Positions 1 through 11,060 are shown, counted from the first letter of the stretch. The stretch: 64,000 nt of DNA from Anniella stebbinsi (GCA_029215795.1 JARDYH010000005.1:8960001-9024000); one strand, 5' to 3'. Numbers and translations: made by a program. The notes: generated by a model not told the origin, from the letters alone.

Positions 1-843
1 TTTCCTAACAGACCAGGCTGGGGTCAAGTGGGATGGGCAGAAGATGAAAAATACACTTCATGGACAGCTAAAAACAAAGCTGGAGCTCTCTTCCAATCCT
101 GACAGTGGAAAGCAGGCAGGATTGGAACTCAGGATGGGGAGACGGTTTCCTTCCATTGCAAGGGACAGCCTTTCAACTTGCATGGCCCTGTTTATTCAAC
201 ACATTCCCATCACACCTTTCCTCAAAAATGTTTCAAGTTGGCTGCCTACCAGATCAAGTAGGAAGTGTAAGCTGCACAACCTTTGATACACAGCAGGGGT
301 GCAAAAAGCGTGGCCCACGGACTGTAGGCCCTCCAAGCTCTATCTGGCAGCTCCTCAAGACCCCTAGCCGCTGCCAAAAAAACTGGGGGGGTGACCCCCA
401 TACAGCGAGCCCTGCTGTTTTACTGCCACTAATAAAGAGTGCTACAGCTGTTGTGGTGTATTAGCTAAGAGATCGCTCTGCGTCAGCAAGACCCCAGTCC
501 AAATAGCACTTCCGTGACCTCCTAGGTGGTCTTTGGCAAGCCACAATTCCTCTGGCCTCACCTCCCACCACCACCTTCAACCAGGGGGTAATACTGTCCT
601 ACCCAACAGAGCAGTTGGAAGGATCAGTGACTTGTTTTATATATTTTAAAATGTTTTCATGGTTTTAATTTTTGTGAACCGCCCAGAGAGCTTCGGCTAT
701 GGGGCGGTATAAAAATGCAATAAATAAATAAATAAATCAGTGACATAACAGATGGGAATCGCTGCAATACCCTGCTGTCATGATCACACCATCATCCACT
801 GAGTCAGGATAATCAGTCCGTCAGTTCAGTCCGTCATGCTCAC
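1..843. other. CCDC22 intron sequence
   Basis: No coding exon is recognised here. The only structured part is a retroposon 3' tail at about 655-738. The rest is unremarkable, and overlapping short open frames have no recognisable homology. Confidence 0.5.
655..738 (+). repeat. Retroposon 3' end with AATAAATA tail
   Basis: The segment holds the motif CAGAGAGCTTCGGCTATGGG followed by a (AATA)n tail. The same 3' end recurs at about 2405-2732 and 6590-6684 and in reverse near 53452-53610. This fits a LINE/SINE family (possibly L2-like) of squamates; the family name is not certain. Confidence 0.6.
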
Positions 844-1013
844 CTCTGGAGTCATACGTGATCCAAGACCCTGGCTCTTCCACTCGCTCTCCCAGTCTTG
901 GGCTGTGCTCAGCTCAGCCATATTAAGCTCCAACAGGGATGGCACCAAGGATGTAGGCTGGGGCAGCTGAGCTGACACAGGTGGCAAGAACTTGACAAAG
1001 AACTCTTTCCTTT
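844..1013 (-). CDS. CCDC22: CCDC22 coding exon 6
   Basis: Acceptor tccctag, donor gtgagc, 170 bases. It reads (K)RKEFFVKFLPPVSAQLPQPT and then SLVPSLLELNMAEL, paralleling the LPVPTQVPQPVGRVASLLE stretch of mammalian CCDC22. It ends in phase 0. The next exon was not recognised in 1-843. Confidence 0.75.
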
Positions 1014-3154
1014 CTAGGGAGAAGAGGATGAGAGCAGTCACACCCACACAAACTAGTTAGGCCCAGGAACCCACCACTGCCACATTCCAGCATTTTTCAG
1101 GGTGATCACACAAGCCAGATGTTGATTTACCACCCACTACCCTGCATCTAAAAAGCCTACCAATTCCACAACCAGAAACTGTGAACTGGAGTAAGTTATA
1201 GAAACTTAGGGAATGGGTGCAATGCAGTGTACTTACTGGCATCAGATTAGGCTGCATGCTTGATTTCAGGGATAACAAGATCTTTTTGGTCTGATTTCTC
1301 AATTGGCCAGAGAACCAAAGCAAAAACAACCAAACAAGAACTGCAGCTGAGCATGCATTTTTTTTTACACCTGCACACATATTTTCAAGACGCTCACAAA
1401 CTGCAATCCCCCAAGATCAGACCAGTACTGCCTGTGCCCAAATCTAGTCATCAAAGGCACACAATGGGGAACCTTTTCAGTAGCCGCTTTACAACTATGA
1501 TCTTCCCTAGGACACTAATGAAAAATGGCACCTTTCTATCATCTTTTTAAACTTGGACATCCATTTAGGAGGAAAAGACGGAACAGGTGCAAAAAGCCTT
1601 TCGATTGGTAGCACCAGAAGCTCTCTGCCTGAACTCACCTTGGGGTACTTTCCCAAAGAATGGGTCCGACTCTTGAGGTAGGACCAAGGTTTGAGCCCGA
1701 AATCGCTTCAGTAGGCATGAACCCTAGTAAGGACGAAGGGGGACAGTCTGAAAGAGCATTCACCCAGTTAAAAAGACAAGGAACACCATAAGGGGAAATT
1801 GGACCTGTAGAGACAAGAAAAAGACTCAGAGATGGAAACAGAAACACAGCACAAATAAATCAGCAGAAAAGCCAGGGGTGGAGCAGAAGAAAGTACTCAC
1901 TGGAGGGGGGTTATATACGCTGCAAGAAAAATACCGATCTCCGTACCTTAAGCCCAGAGATTGGGATGCGTACACTACATTCGCTCATTGTACAGACATC
2001 CGCATGCAACGTGGAAGACCCAATTTGAGGGTTTCTGCATTTCTTGAGACAATGCATTCGGCAAAAGGACAGGGGCTGTCAAGTGAAAGGCAAATGACTA
2101 CAAACTCCTGGGAAACTCAGCAGACCAGGGATAGACAGGTAGGCAAAAGGCGCGAAATCTCCTAGGCCCTTTGGAAGACATTTCTTGCATTTTTTCAAAA
2201 GTATCTCCCTGCCACCCCAAATATATGAAACAGCTGGAAACTATGGGCAGTATCCAATGTTAGACCTACATAAAATAGACCCATAGAAATGAATGAGACT
2301 TAAGACTTACTTGTCCCATTCATTTCAATAGGTCTACTCTACAAAGGACTAACATTGGATACTACCGTTAATAAAAGTTTGGATTCTCAGAAATCAAAAT
2401 GCAGCCATTCCACATTATGGAATGATCTCCCTGATGAGGCTCACCTGGCGCCAACATTGTTATTGTTTCGGCGCCAGGTCAAGACTTTCCTCTTCTCCCA
2501 GGCATTTAACAGCATATACTGAGTTTTTAATTGACCCCAGAACTATATTTAGGCCTGGCTGAGAGTTCGCAGCTATTTTAAATGTACACTGTTTTTTATA
2601 TGTTGTCTGTTTTTATGTTTTTAAATTTTGTATATCGATTTTTAATGTCCAAAGTTTTAATTTTTGCCAACTGCCCAGAGAGCTTCGGCTATGGGGCGGT
2701 ATATGAACGTAATAAAATAAATAAATAAATTCACATGAGGAAACGCACCTGCAATAGCTGCAGGCGGGTGGTACGGCAGGCCGGGGGCACCCACGGGATA
2801 GCCAGTTGCTCCTTGATAACGGCTGCAATGGCTCGGTGAAGCGCCGTGGATTTGCCTGCGAGGACAGAGCAGGTTAGAGAGAGGACCCCAGCTTAAGAAC
2901 TCGGCCTCCCCACACTCTGGATCTGGATCGGCCCGGCGTCCTTCATACCCACAGGCTGGTCGGCATCCTCCGAGGCATCGCGTGGCAGCTTCTCGACCAG
3001 GAAGAGGAGCAGGCGGCGGATTTCAGGCTCACTGCTGTACAAGAAGGTCTGATAGCCAACTTCCCCTTGATATCCCAAGTCCTGGATGGGAGGCAATAAA
3101 ATTGGAATGGTTTTTAAAGTTGTATCTTTAATATTGTATTTAAATGTGATTTTC

Positions 3155-3193
<39 letters not shown>

Positions 3194-6100
3194 TACACAC
3201 ACACACGTGTGTGTGTGTGTGTGTGTGTGTGTAAACTGCTTAGGGACTGTATTATAATTAGCAAAAATGTAAATATCACAAATAAATAAAATAAATAAAT
3301 GCAAGCCAGAAAGTGGGATGGATTGGCTGGGCGGCCAAAGGCTCATCTCTCAGCTTGGAGGGATGGAACTCCTAAAACAGGGGTGCTGAGCCCCTCTCAG
3401 CTTCTCCATTTTCGAGAAGCACTCAGGGACCACAGTCCAGTGACGGGCAGGGCAAAGAATACCAGCCTATTTTAGCTTAAACCTCTTTACTGCTAGTAAC
3501 TTCGCCTTTGTAAAGGCATTTCAACCTTTTACAATGGGGGAGGGGGGGAGTACACAAAAGCTGGGAAACCAGCCAACGACCAGCGGTTGGAGGAAAGGGG
3601 CATGGTCCCCATGGGGAAGCCCAGAGAGCTGGATTTGGCCTCAAGGTTTGAGGTTTTGCACCTTTCTCCTAAAATGCAGGCACCTCCAACTGGTTCTAAT
3701 TTAGGGACCAGGAGAGCAACTTCCAGTGCTCCCGAATGCCACAGCCCAGGCTCAAAACAGGTCTTGATCTCACTGTGATCGTCCGGGATCCCATACAACT
3801 GACAGGCATCGTATGTGACTCAGGGTTACCTTATACCAAACCCCCGCAGCGTAGCAGATCCTGAGTTGCAGCAAGGCACTTCAGCGGCTACCTGCCCAAT
3901 TGCAGCATGAACTCTTGGTAGACGGAAGCGGGCTGCTTCGTCGAAGGCATCGAAAGCTGTTGCGTTAGTTGTACTCACCTGGCAGGCTTGCGCAAGGCTC
4001 ATGCCAATCCGGAAGCGAGCAGACATGCCCGGAGGCAGGGTGGGGCTGAGGCCTGCCCCCGCTGACGGATTGATGACCCGGAGGCATCGCACCACGGATT
4101 CGACGATCAGCTCGGTAGTGAACTCGCGGATGCTCTGCACTTCATCCGGGATGTCCCTGTGGCGGGCAGCGGTGGGTGGGGAGAATGCAGGCATTAAAAG
4201 GCTCCCTCAAAAGTGTCAATGCCGATCGCCCACCGGTGCCACCCCTTTCCCCTTCCTGCAATGGAAGAGCCGACTCTTGCAATCCCATCCAGTTAGCAAC
4301 AGCTGGGGCACAATCAAGGACATAACATGGCTGCCACCAATGACAGAGAACATTGCCCCTGAACTTGAGATGTGAAGGCTTGGGAAAATGGAGGGGGAAG
4401 AGTTCTTCCCAAAATTTCCAAAAAAAATCCCTGGTGGGAAAATGCTTTAAAAAGAAGGAATTTTGGTTTTCCTGCCCCCCACCCCCACCGCCAAGGCCTC
4501 CACGTCTCTACTCTGAACTCAAGGTAACAGAAAAACAGAATTTGCTCTAGGTAACAGATTGCCAGTCGCCACACGTTTTTGCACAGTTTTGCCCTCGTCC
4601 TGCCTGTCCAAGCTGCCAGCGTTTGTGTGTGCAGAGGGAGGCGCTGGCTACAGGAGCCTCTTTCCCAGGGCCCTGCACCACAAAAGGGCAACGGTACCTC
4701 TGTCCTACGGACAGCCTCCTCAGCCTGCCACCAAAAAGGCCAAGGGGACAATCCTGTGCTCGCCTTCACAGAGCACAGCAAGACTTATTTGCAAGACTTA
4801 CTTGCAAGCAAACCTGCATGAGAGTGGCCCATCAGAATGTGACGAAGGGAAGCCTGTGGCTCGAGTCTCACCTCAGCCATGAGCCAAGCTGCTATTATCT
4901 CAGCCCCAGCCCCCCCCCCAATCTGCAATATAGAAACACCGCCTCCCTTACAACTGTCATGAAGGCTACCGATACGATGCATAAGAAATGCCCTTCAGAA
5001 AAAAAAGATTGAAGAACAGCCTTCCCCAACCTGGTGCTTTCCTGACGTGTTGGGACTACAGCTCCCAGTATCCCCCAGCCAGCACAGGAGCTGTAGTCCA
5101 ACACAACTGGGAGCGAGGGCACCAGGTTGGGGAAAAGTAATCTTGAGAGACCGTGCCGGCTCCTGGTTTCGGAGGGCCCTTGGGCCAGACCAATGGGCCC
5201 CTTCCCTCAGTGAGTCTACCTCCTCGCCCCCATTGTCACCAGCTGCTCTTCCTGCTCTTCCTCCTCCTCCTCCTCATTGCTACCACTTGCTTGCTTAACA
5301 GGCAGAGAGACAGTGAGCAAGGAGGCAGGGCCATCTCCTGCTCCTCCTCTTCCTCACCACCACCATTGTCTGGACCAGAGCAAGAGGTTAGTGAACAAGC
5401 AGGTCGCAGCTGTGAAGAGAAGGAGTAATTTCAAGGGTGCTCTTATCAATGGGGGCCCTCAGCACTACCTGACCATGCCTACCCTTGACACTGGCCCTGA
5501 GCAGAGGAATGCTGTGCTTACAGTCGGTACCTCTGAGGCGGACTTCTGCTCCGTGCTTTAAAATGTTCTACATGTTTATATTTGGCTGCAATTTTGTGTA
5601 TACTGCCTTTGGGCACCCCGCTCGGAGCGAGACAGCAGTAAGCACGCTCTGCAGCGAGCCTGCCCAACGTGTGACTCAACCGTCCGAACGCAGCCCTGCC
5701 AATCACGTACGGCAGCCCAGGAGGTGCTCCACACGCCTCCTGCGCTTGCTGCCTGCCCAGAATGGCAAGAACAGGAGGCATTGTCAAGCCCTTGGTGGGC
5801 CACCGTGTATGACTGGCAGGTCACAAGTTGGCAGGCCTATTTGAAGAGACCGTACCTACGAGCGCTCATTAGGAAGATTGCATGCAAAGGCAGGCACAGA
5901 TCCCCCAACCAGCCTCTGCAGTCCCCTGATTAATCCAAGCCTTGTCACTAAGCAACCGCCGGTTGCTTCCTCCCACACAACCCTCGGAAGCTGCAAAACG
6001 CCTGGCTGGAGCCGAAGGGGGAGATCCGCGAGAGCACACGGCTCCCCAAGCAAAAGTGAAGAGCCAGCATGAGACATAGCAAACGGAAGCCATAGACGCC

Positions 6101-6522
6101 GCGTAACCCCAATTAAGTTCTTGCCAGGGCTCAGAGAAAAGCCTGGCATAAAGGTGATGGGCAAATGAGCTCTCTTGGGGGAATTTCAGCCCACGCCCTG
6201 ATTCACGGCACTCGTTGTATTCAGAGCTCAAATAATTTTGCATTTAGAGAGATCTGCATCAGAAGCTGTATGTTCCTGGCCTGTGACGTGCCAAGCAGAG
6301 CGCACACAAGCACCCCCTTGTGTCAAATCCTTCCACACGGCACAATTTCAGACCCCTTCCGACCTCTGTCAAGCACATCTGCTACCTGCTATGAGCAGTG
6401 TGGTGCTTCACCGCTCACCTCCCACCCACCACCTACCAATACATAAGACACAAAGCAGAAAGGCAGCCTTACGTCCCGGAGAGGCGGAGGGAACGTATGA
6501 GGATCTTGTCCACCTCCTCCAT
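844..6522 (-). CDS. CCDC22: CCDC22, first six coding exons (gene continues past left edge)
   Basis: Product: coiled-coil domain protein 22, a subunit of the CCC complex (COMMD, CCDC22, CCDC93) that works with retriever and WASH in endosomal recycling; this role is family knowledge. Six minus-strand blocks with splice sites join in phase: 6522-6473, 4156-3979, 3081-2949, 2855-2749, 1297-1237 and 1013-844. The conceptual product starts MEEVDKILIRSLRLSGT and continues through an N-terminal calponin-homology-like (NN-CH) segment resembling mammalian CCDC22. The coiled-coil C-terminal part is not in the window. It lies head to head with CACNA1F, as in mammals, which supports orthology. Oddity: the fifth block carries an in-frame TAA (complement of 1247-1249), which would end the product after 172 residues. 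This could be a real lesion, a sequencing error or a wrong exon model. Confidence 0.85.
1237..1297 (-). CDS. CCDC22: CCDC22 candidate coding exon 5, with in-frame stop
   Basis: The block is bounded by an AG (ccaattgag) and a gtaagt donor. The phase needed between exons 4 and 6 (0 in, 1 out) is met exactly by its 61 bases. In that frame it reads KSDQKDLVIPEIKHAA, then TAA, then SDA; DLVIPEI parallels the RLVVPEL segment of mammalian CCDC22. Skipping it would shift the frame, so the stop cannot be bypassed simply. The acceptor is not strong, so exon boundaries are less sure than for the neighbours. Confidence 0.55.
1639..1804 (-). other. Splice-site-bounded open block, identity unknown
   Basis: In CCDC22 intron 4, a 166-base stretch is flanked by a good acceptor (gtctctacag) and donor (AG|gtgagt). 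It is open in one frame (phase 1 in, phase 2 out, including GFMPTEAISGSNLGPTSRVG). This phase does not fit between exons 4 and 5; read from exon 4 it hits a stop after 14 codons. It could be an alternative or poison exon, or chance. I do not recognise the peptide. Confidence 0.3.
2245..2366. repeat. Small foldback element
   Basis: The ends are GGCAGTATCCAATGTTAG and its imperfect reverse complement CTAACATTGGATACTACC, and the arms pair across a short centre. It looks like a nonautonomous DNA-transposon relic in CCDC22 intron 4. Confidence 0.55.
2405..2732 (+). repeat. Retroposon 3' segment with (AATA)n tail
   Basis: It begins near CCTGATGAGGCTCACCTGGC, passes through a T-rich stretch, and ends with the CAGAGAGCTTCGGCTATGGG motif and an AAATAAATA tail. 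This is a longer copy of the family at 655-738. Confidence 0.6.
2749..2855 (-). CDS. CCDC22: CCDC22 coding exon 4
   Basis: Acceptor tcgcag and donor gtgcgt bound 107 bases reading (G)KSTALHRAIAAVIKEQLAIP followed by WVPPACRTTRLQLLQ. This parallels the LALPWVPPHLRTPKLQHLQ segment of mammalian CCDC22. Phase 1 in, phase 0 out. Confidence 0.88.
2949..3081 (-). CDS. CCDC22: CCDC22 coding exon 3
   Basis: Acceptor catccag, 133 bases, donor gtatga. It reads DLGYQGEVGYQTFLYSSEPE and then LLLFLVEKLPRDASEDADQP, matching the CCDC22 region just after the NN-CH core. It ends in phase 1, completed by exon 4. Confidence 0.92.
3156..3231. repeat. Compound microsatellite (AT)n(AC)n(GT)n
   Basis: A run of AT, then AC/CA, then GT dinucleotides in CCDC22 intron 2, itself able to fold back. 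Open frames across it (IYIYI/THTHT peptides) are repeat artefacts. Confidence 0.9.
3350..3700. repeat. Unclassified dispersed repeat, copy 1
   Basis: A roughly 300-bp block is shared with 9010-9325 and 35425-35680. Landmarks in common are a GGCAAAGAATACCAGC-like stretch, a GGCATTTCAACCTTTTA-like stretch and GAGAGCTGGATTTGGCC-like ends. The family was not recognised. Confidence 0.5.
3979..4156 (-). CDS. CCDC22: CCDC22 coding exon 2
   Basis: The acceptor ccacag precedes base 4156 and the donor gtgagt follows 3979. The 178 bases complete the split Thr codon of exon 1 and then read DIPDEVQSIREFTTELIVES and RCLRVINPSAGAGLSP, the most conserved CCDC22 N-terminal block. The exon ends in phase 0 after AQACQ. 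Confidence 0.92.
5018..5136. repeat. Short foldback element (CTTCCCCAACCTGG family)
   Basis: The ends AGCCTTCCCCAACCTGGTGC and GCACCAGGTTGGGGAA are inverted, with an ACTACAGCTCCCAG core and its complement. Related copies or halves lie at 6795-6930, 7262-7325, 9965-10110, 17140-17250, 27900-27970, 40932-41056 and 61060-61190. Confidence 0.6.
6473..6522 (-). CDS. CCDC22: CCDC22 coding exon 1
   Basis: The ATG is the complement of 6520-6522. Sixteen codons plus two bases read MEEVDKILIRSLRLSG, very close to the conserved CCDC22 start. The exon ends in a GT donor at 6472-6471 (gtaagg) in phase 2, matching exon 2. An AG-ending site about 13 bases upstream of the ATG (ccctag) could be the acceptor for a noncoding first exon. 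Confidence 0.88.
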
Positions 6523-7479
6523 GTCGCTTGTACATCTAGGGATATGGGGACCCCTATTTAAAAATCAAACAAAGAAAGAAAAGACATAACATTATAATCT
6601 TCGGAAACCTCCCAGAGAGCTTTGGTTATGGGCTGGTGGGGTGATATAGGAATGCAATAAATAAAAATAAATAAATAAAAAGAAAGCAGCTGATCACACA
6701 AATAGTGAAAGCAGCAAAGCTCAAGTCAGGGCTCCTGCCACCAGCAAGCTCTATGGAGTTATTGGGACGGATCTCACATCACAATAGAATGGAGCAGCCT
6801 TCCCCAACCCGATGCCCTCCAGATGTTTTGGACTATAGCTCACATCAGCCCCAGCCAGGATGGTTTATCATCAGGCATGCTGGGAGTTTTAGTCCCAAAC
6901 ACCTGGAGGGCAACAGATTGAGGAAGGCTGGTTTGGAGTATTAAGCCCTCCCCCTCATCTCCACTCCCCTCTTGCAGATTAGGGTGGCCTTGTGAATATG
7001 CTCTCAAGGGGTACTCATCTACAAGTAGCTTTTAACTGGCCTGGTTGCCCACATGTCCCTGCATTAATCATATCAACCATATAATGGCTGATAAAGAAAA
7101 TGAAAAGTACTCTTCTCCAGTTGAAAATATTTCACTACCTGGTTGCTTGCAGGTGATTCTTACCACAGGTAACGCTCCAAATAAGAGAGTGAGAACTAAT
7201 CTAAGAGCAGCTCTGTTGGATCAGTCCATGATCCATCAAAGCAACTTTCCCAATGCTAAATGAGGGATGCTGGGAGTTGTAGTCCAATATATCTGGAAGG
7301 CACCAGGTTGGGGAAGGCTGATCCATGAAATAGCATCCTTTTTCCAGCAGTGTGCAGCCAGATATTTCCAGGACGCTCAAGAGCAGGACATGATGGCAGC
7401 AGACCAGCATCTGGTATTCAGAAATATCCTGCCTCTATGAGTAAGGAGGTTCCATTTAGCTATTATTTCTCACACACAT

Positions 7480-9000
7480 TCATAGATCTTAGGTTGTCAA
7501 ATCCCCTTTGAAAGCTGCCTAAGCCAGTGGGCATCACCAAATCTTGTAGCAGAGAGTTCCAGAAGTTAATTTGGAGTGCTGTGCGAGGTACTTTATTTAT
7601 TCCGTCTTGAATCTACTTCTTACCAATTTCATCGGGTAACCCCCAAGTTCTAGTCCTACGGGAGAAGATAACTTTCTCTTGCCACCCCATAGACCTCTCT
7701 CACATGTCTGCTTAGTCATCTTTTTTGTAAATTAACACAGATGATGCCATTTCTTTTATCCAGGCCGGGCCAATAAGAATATAAGAACACCACGATGCAT
7801 CAGATTTAATCCAGCATTCTGTGCACACAGTGGCCAAACAGCTGCCATGGGAAACCCAAAGGCAGAACACGAAGGTAATGGCCCCCTCCCAATCATGTTC
7901 TCCAGCTACTAGTGCAGACAGGAATACTGCTTCTGATACTTGAGGTAGCATGTAGCTATCAGGACTAATAGCCATTGATAGCCTTCTCCTCCAGGAATTT
8001 GTCTGACCCCCCTTTTAAAGCCATTCAAATGGGTGGCCATCACCACATCTAATGGGAGTGAATTCCATAAACTATGTGCTGTGTGAAGAAGCACTTCCGT
8101 TTATCTGTCCTGAATCTCCCACTATTCAGCTTCATGGGATGACCCCATTGGGTTCTAGTATCACGAGAGGAGAAAAATGTCTCTACTCACTTTCTCTGCA
8201 CTATGATAATTTTGTACACCTCTATCATGTCTCTCCTTACTCGTCTTTTTCCTAAGCTAAACAATCCCAGATGCTGTAACCTTCTCTCATAGGGGAATTG
8301 CTCCAGCCACTTGGTCATTTCTGTTCCCCTTTTCTGCATTTTTTCCAGCTCCACAATATCCATGTTTAGGTGCGATGACCAGAACTGTACACAGTATTCT
8401 AAGTGTGGTTACACCAAAGGTTTTTAGAAGGGCAGTAAGATATTGGCAGTTTTATTCTCAATTCCTTTTCTAATCATGCCCAACATTAGGGTGACCATAC
8501 GAAAAGGGGGACAGGGCTCCTGTATCTTTAACAGTTGTATAGAAAAGGGAATTTCAGCAGGTGTTATTTGTATGCATGCAGCACCTGGTGAAATTTCCTG
8601 TTCATCACAATCGTTAAAGATACTGCAGTCCTGTCCTCCTTTTCATATGGCCACTCTACCTAACACGGAGTTGACCTTTTTTTACAGCAGCCACACACTG
8701 GGCCGACATTTTCATTGAGCTGTCTGCCACAGTCTTGTTTATGAAGAAGTTGAAAATAATTGGTCCCAATACTGATCCCTGTGGGACCCCACTATTTACT
8801 TTCCATTGGGAGAATTTGCCATTTATTCTTATGCCCTGCTTCCTGTTCTTTAACCATTTACTGATCCATAAGAGGACCTCTCCCCTTATTCCATGACTGC
8901 TAAGTTTGCTCAGGAGTCTGTGGTGAGGGCCTTTATTAAAAGCCTTTTGGAATTCCAAGTAAACGTCTACCAGATCACTCCTCTCCACGTTTATTGACAT
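7480..9000 (-). mobile_element. CR1-like LINE fragment, interrupted by a foldback element
   Basis: On the minus strand, 9000-8659 encodes a reverse transcriptase fragment with a SGVPQGSVLGPIIFNFF motif, typical of CR1/L2-type LINEs. Sequence from 8486 down to about 7480 resembles the following 3' region, including a GTCCAGCATTCTGTG-type segment near 7810. A 172-bp foldback element (8487-8658) sits inside. The fragment is 5' truncated and decayed. Confidence 0.65.
8487..8658. mobile_element. hAT-like foldback element (TAGG-TGACCATA family), copy 1
   Basis: The ends are TAGGGTGACCATACG and CATATGGCCACTCTA, and the interior pairs (CTTTAACAGTTG with its complement). Flanks CCCAACAT and CCTAACAC look like a degraded 8-bp target duplication. 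It lies inside a CR1-like copy and is the shortest and most diverged member in the window. Confidence 0.65.
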
Positions 9001-9009
9001 GCATTTGAG

Positions 9010-9325
9010 CAGGGTGGAGAACCTCTTTCAGCCCGAAGGTTGAATTTCATTTCAGAGAGGCTCTCAGGGGTAGCACTCCAACAGTGGGTAGGGCCAAATG
9101 TAAAAGGGGCAAGGCAAAATACCAGCATCTTGTAGATTAAAAATCATACTGCCAGTAACTAAGCCTTTGGAAATTTCAACTTTTGGAAATAAGCAGGGGA
9201 AATTACAAAAAAGATGAGAAACTATCAAATAATAGGTGGTTGAGGAAAGGGGGCGTGGGCATGTGGGAACTCTGGAGGGCTGGATTTAGCTGATGGGTCT
9301 CAGGCTCAACACTCCTGTTCTAGAC
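9010..9325. repeat. Unclassified dispersed repeat, copy 2
   Basis: Shares landmarks with 3350-3700 and 35425-35680 (see the copy at 3350). Family not recognised. Confidence 0.45.
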
Positions 9326-10159
9326 CTCTGTTATGTCCCCTTTTAGTCAGTTTTTCTCTAAGGTATTGTAGATGCCACCTTCTTTATCCAGACGAGGCTA
9401 ATGTGTTTGCATGTGAACTGTGAAAGAGAGAAGGGCCCGGCTGGGATATACCTCAGTTCAGTTGAGGCGTCCAAGAGGAAGAAGGGTTATAGAGTTGTGA
9501 TGCATCAGCTGAGTGAATGGGGATAGATAGGGTTGACCAAATTCTTAGCAGCTGTGAAGGACAGATGCAAGAGGTGTGCCAGATGAGAATACCAAAAGGA
9601 AGCACTATGTTCTGTAGCAGGGTCTCTCTGTCCACCCCCTCCCCATCCCAGGCACCGCCTGATTGCCCTTATGCAATATTCAAGGCTTAGTTTGGGCCAA
9701 GACTGCCCTTTAGAACTAGGGTTAGGCTCAAGGGACATATGAAGTGTCCTTGCATAAGTTTAAAATGCAACATTACAACTTATACACGCTACAGGATAAC
9801 CATGGCACAGAACTATGGGTTTGCCAGTTTGCAGCACAGCAAACCTACCAGTACCAATGATGTGGGAGACACTGTCATACTGCAGCTGCCGCTCCATCCC
9901 TTCCAGAACTCTGTTACTCTACCTCCGTCAGCTGCAGACCAACTCCTGAAGATCCACTTGCTCCGGTGTACAGCAACCTTCCCCAACCTGGTGCCCTCCA
10001 GATGTTTGGGTGGCAACCTCCAGCATTCCTGACCAATGGCCATGTTAGTCAGCCGATGGGAGTTGAAGTCCCAAAACATCGCAAGGGCGCCAGGTTTGGA
10101 AAAATGGATGAGAAGAGCTCAGGAAGGATGTAGAGGTAGGAATCAACAGTTGTGACAAT

Positions 10160-10248
10160 TGTGCATTTTTATGTATTTTATATTTGATGTTGTTATCCGC
10201 CTCGATCCAGAGGGAGAGGCGGGTAATAAATAAATAAATAAATAAATA
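10160..10248 (+). repeat. Retroposon 3' end (CCGCCTCGATCC family) with AATA tail
   Basis: The motif CCGCCTCGATCCAGAGGGAG, then GGCGGGTAATAAATAAATAA. Related ends occur at 23430-23536 (+), 26988-27430 and 40425-40925 (reverse). Confidence 0.6.
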
Positions 10249-10930
10249 ATTATTATTGTTATCCATTGTTCACTGTTAATAATAAGTTCTCTGAATTGCA
10301 GTCTGACAACATCACACACACACACACTGTCCCAAGCCACCAGGTTTTTAAGATCTGGGATGAATAAATTTTGGCACATGCAGTTTTACACACCGGTGTA
10401 AGCTCTGGGGACATGGCAAGCTGTGCTAACTAAAACCCCGCTACATCAGAATGTATACACTATACACTTTCTCCCCCACAAAGTGCTTGATGCAGAGATC
10501 TGGAGATCTCCAAAACCTGCATATTTTTCGGTGACGTTTTGGTTGGCCTAATAAAGGTATTAGCACTAATGTGGGTTATTTTGGATTTTTCTTACCCTCA
10601 ACACAGCTTTTGTGTGTGTGTGTGTGTGTGGGGGGGGGGGGTTATGCTAAGCGTTTTCCAGCCACATTTATGAGAACAAACCCCGTTTTTTGCATGCACC
10701 AAGCCGAACCCCATGAGGTGCTTTAAATCCTATGCATGAAAGAGGAAGTCGGGACACCCAGCTGCAGGTGAGCGTTGGGGAGCGACAGAGGCTGCTGCAG
10801 TTTTGGAGGCGAGGATATAAGAATATCAGGCGAGCCCGAACTTTGGAAGGCTGCTATAAGGAAACGGGAGAGGCTGCCCGAGACGGCGGGGCAAGAAGAG
10901 GGAGGCAGGGAGGGAGGTAACCGTACTCAC

Positions 10931-11060
10931 CGCTCCCTCTGCTCTGAGCTGGGCCAGGCGCTCAGTCACAGGACCTACCACAGGGCACGACGGGAAATGT
11001 AGTGCATTGTCGCTGCTGCTTCCCTGCAGCGCGTTGCATGCTGGGACTTGTGGTCCAGGG
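10931..11060 (-). promoter_or_regulatory. CCDC22: Promoter-like block, possible CCDC22 noncoding exon 1
   Basis: The minus strand carries two motifs like the SBS element bound by ZNF143/THAP11: ACAAGTCCCAGCATGC (complement of about 11037-11052) and ACTACATTTCCCG (complement of 10991-11003). About 60 bases further on is a consensus donor, GAGCG|gtgagtac, at 10930. This fits a housekeeping promoter with a short 5' untranslated exon that could splice to the AG just upstream of the CCDC22 ATG at 6522. The link to CCDC22 is an inference. Confidence 0.4.

Larger units (their letters stand above)
6523..10930. other. Divergent intergenic region or CCDC22 5' intron, left part
   Basis: Between the CCDC22 ATG and the promoter-like block there is only repeat material: a retroposon tail (6590-6684), foldback copies (6795-6930, 7262-7325), a CR1-like LINE (7480-9000), a dispersed repeat (9010-9325) and an AATA-tailed retroposon (10160-10248). 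No host exon is recognised. Confidence 0.5.

Noticed and set aside
3086..3289. Open frames with IYIYIY and THTHTH peptides on both strands
   Set aside because: They are translations of the AT/AC/GT microsatellite.
5047..5561. Leu/Pro/Ser-rich open frames around 5.0-5.6 kb
   Set aside because: They overlap a foldback element and a low-complexity CTCCTC stretch, show no homology, and overlap in several frames.
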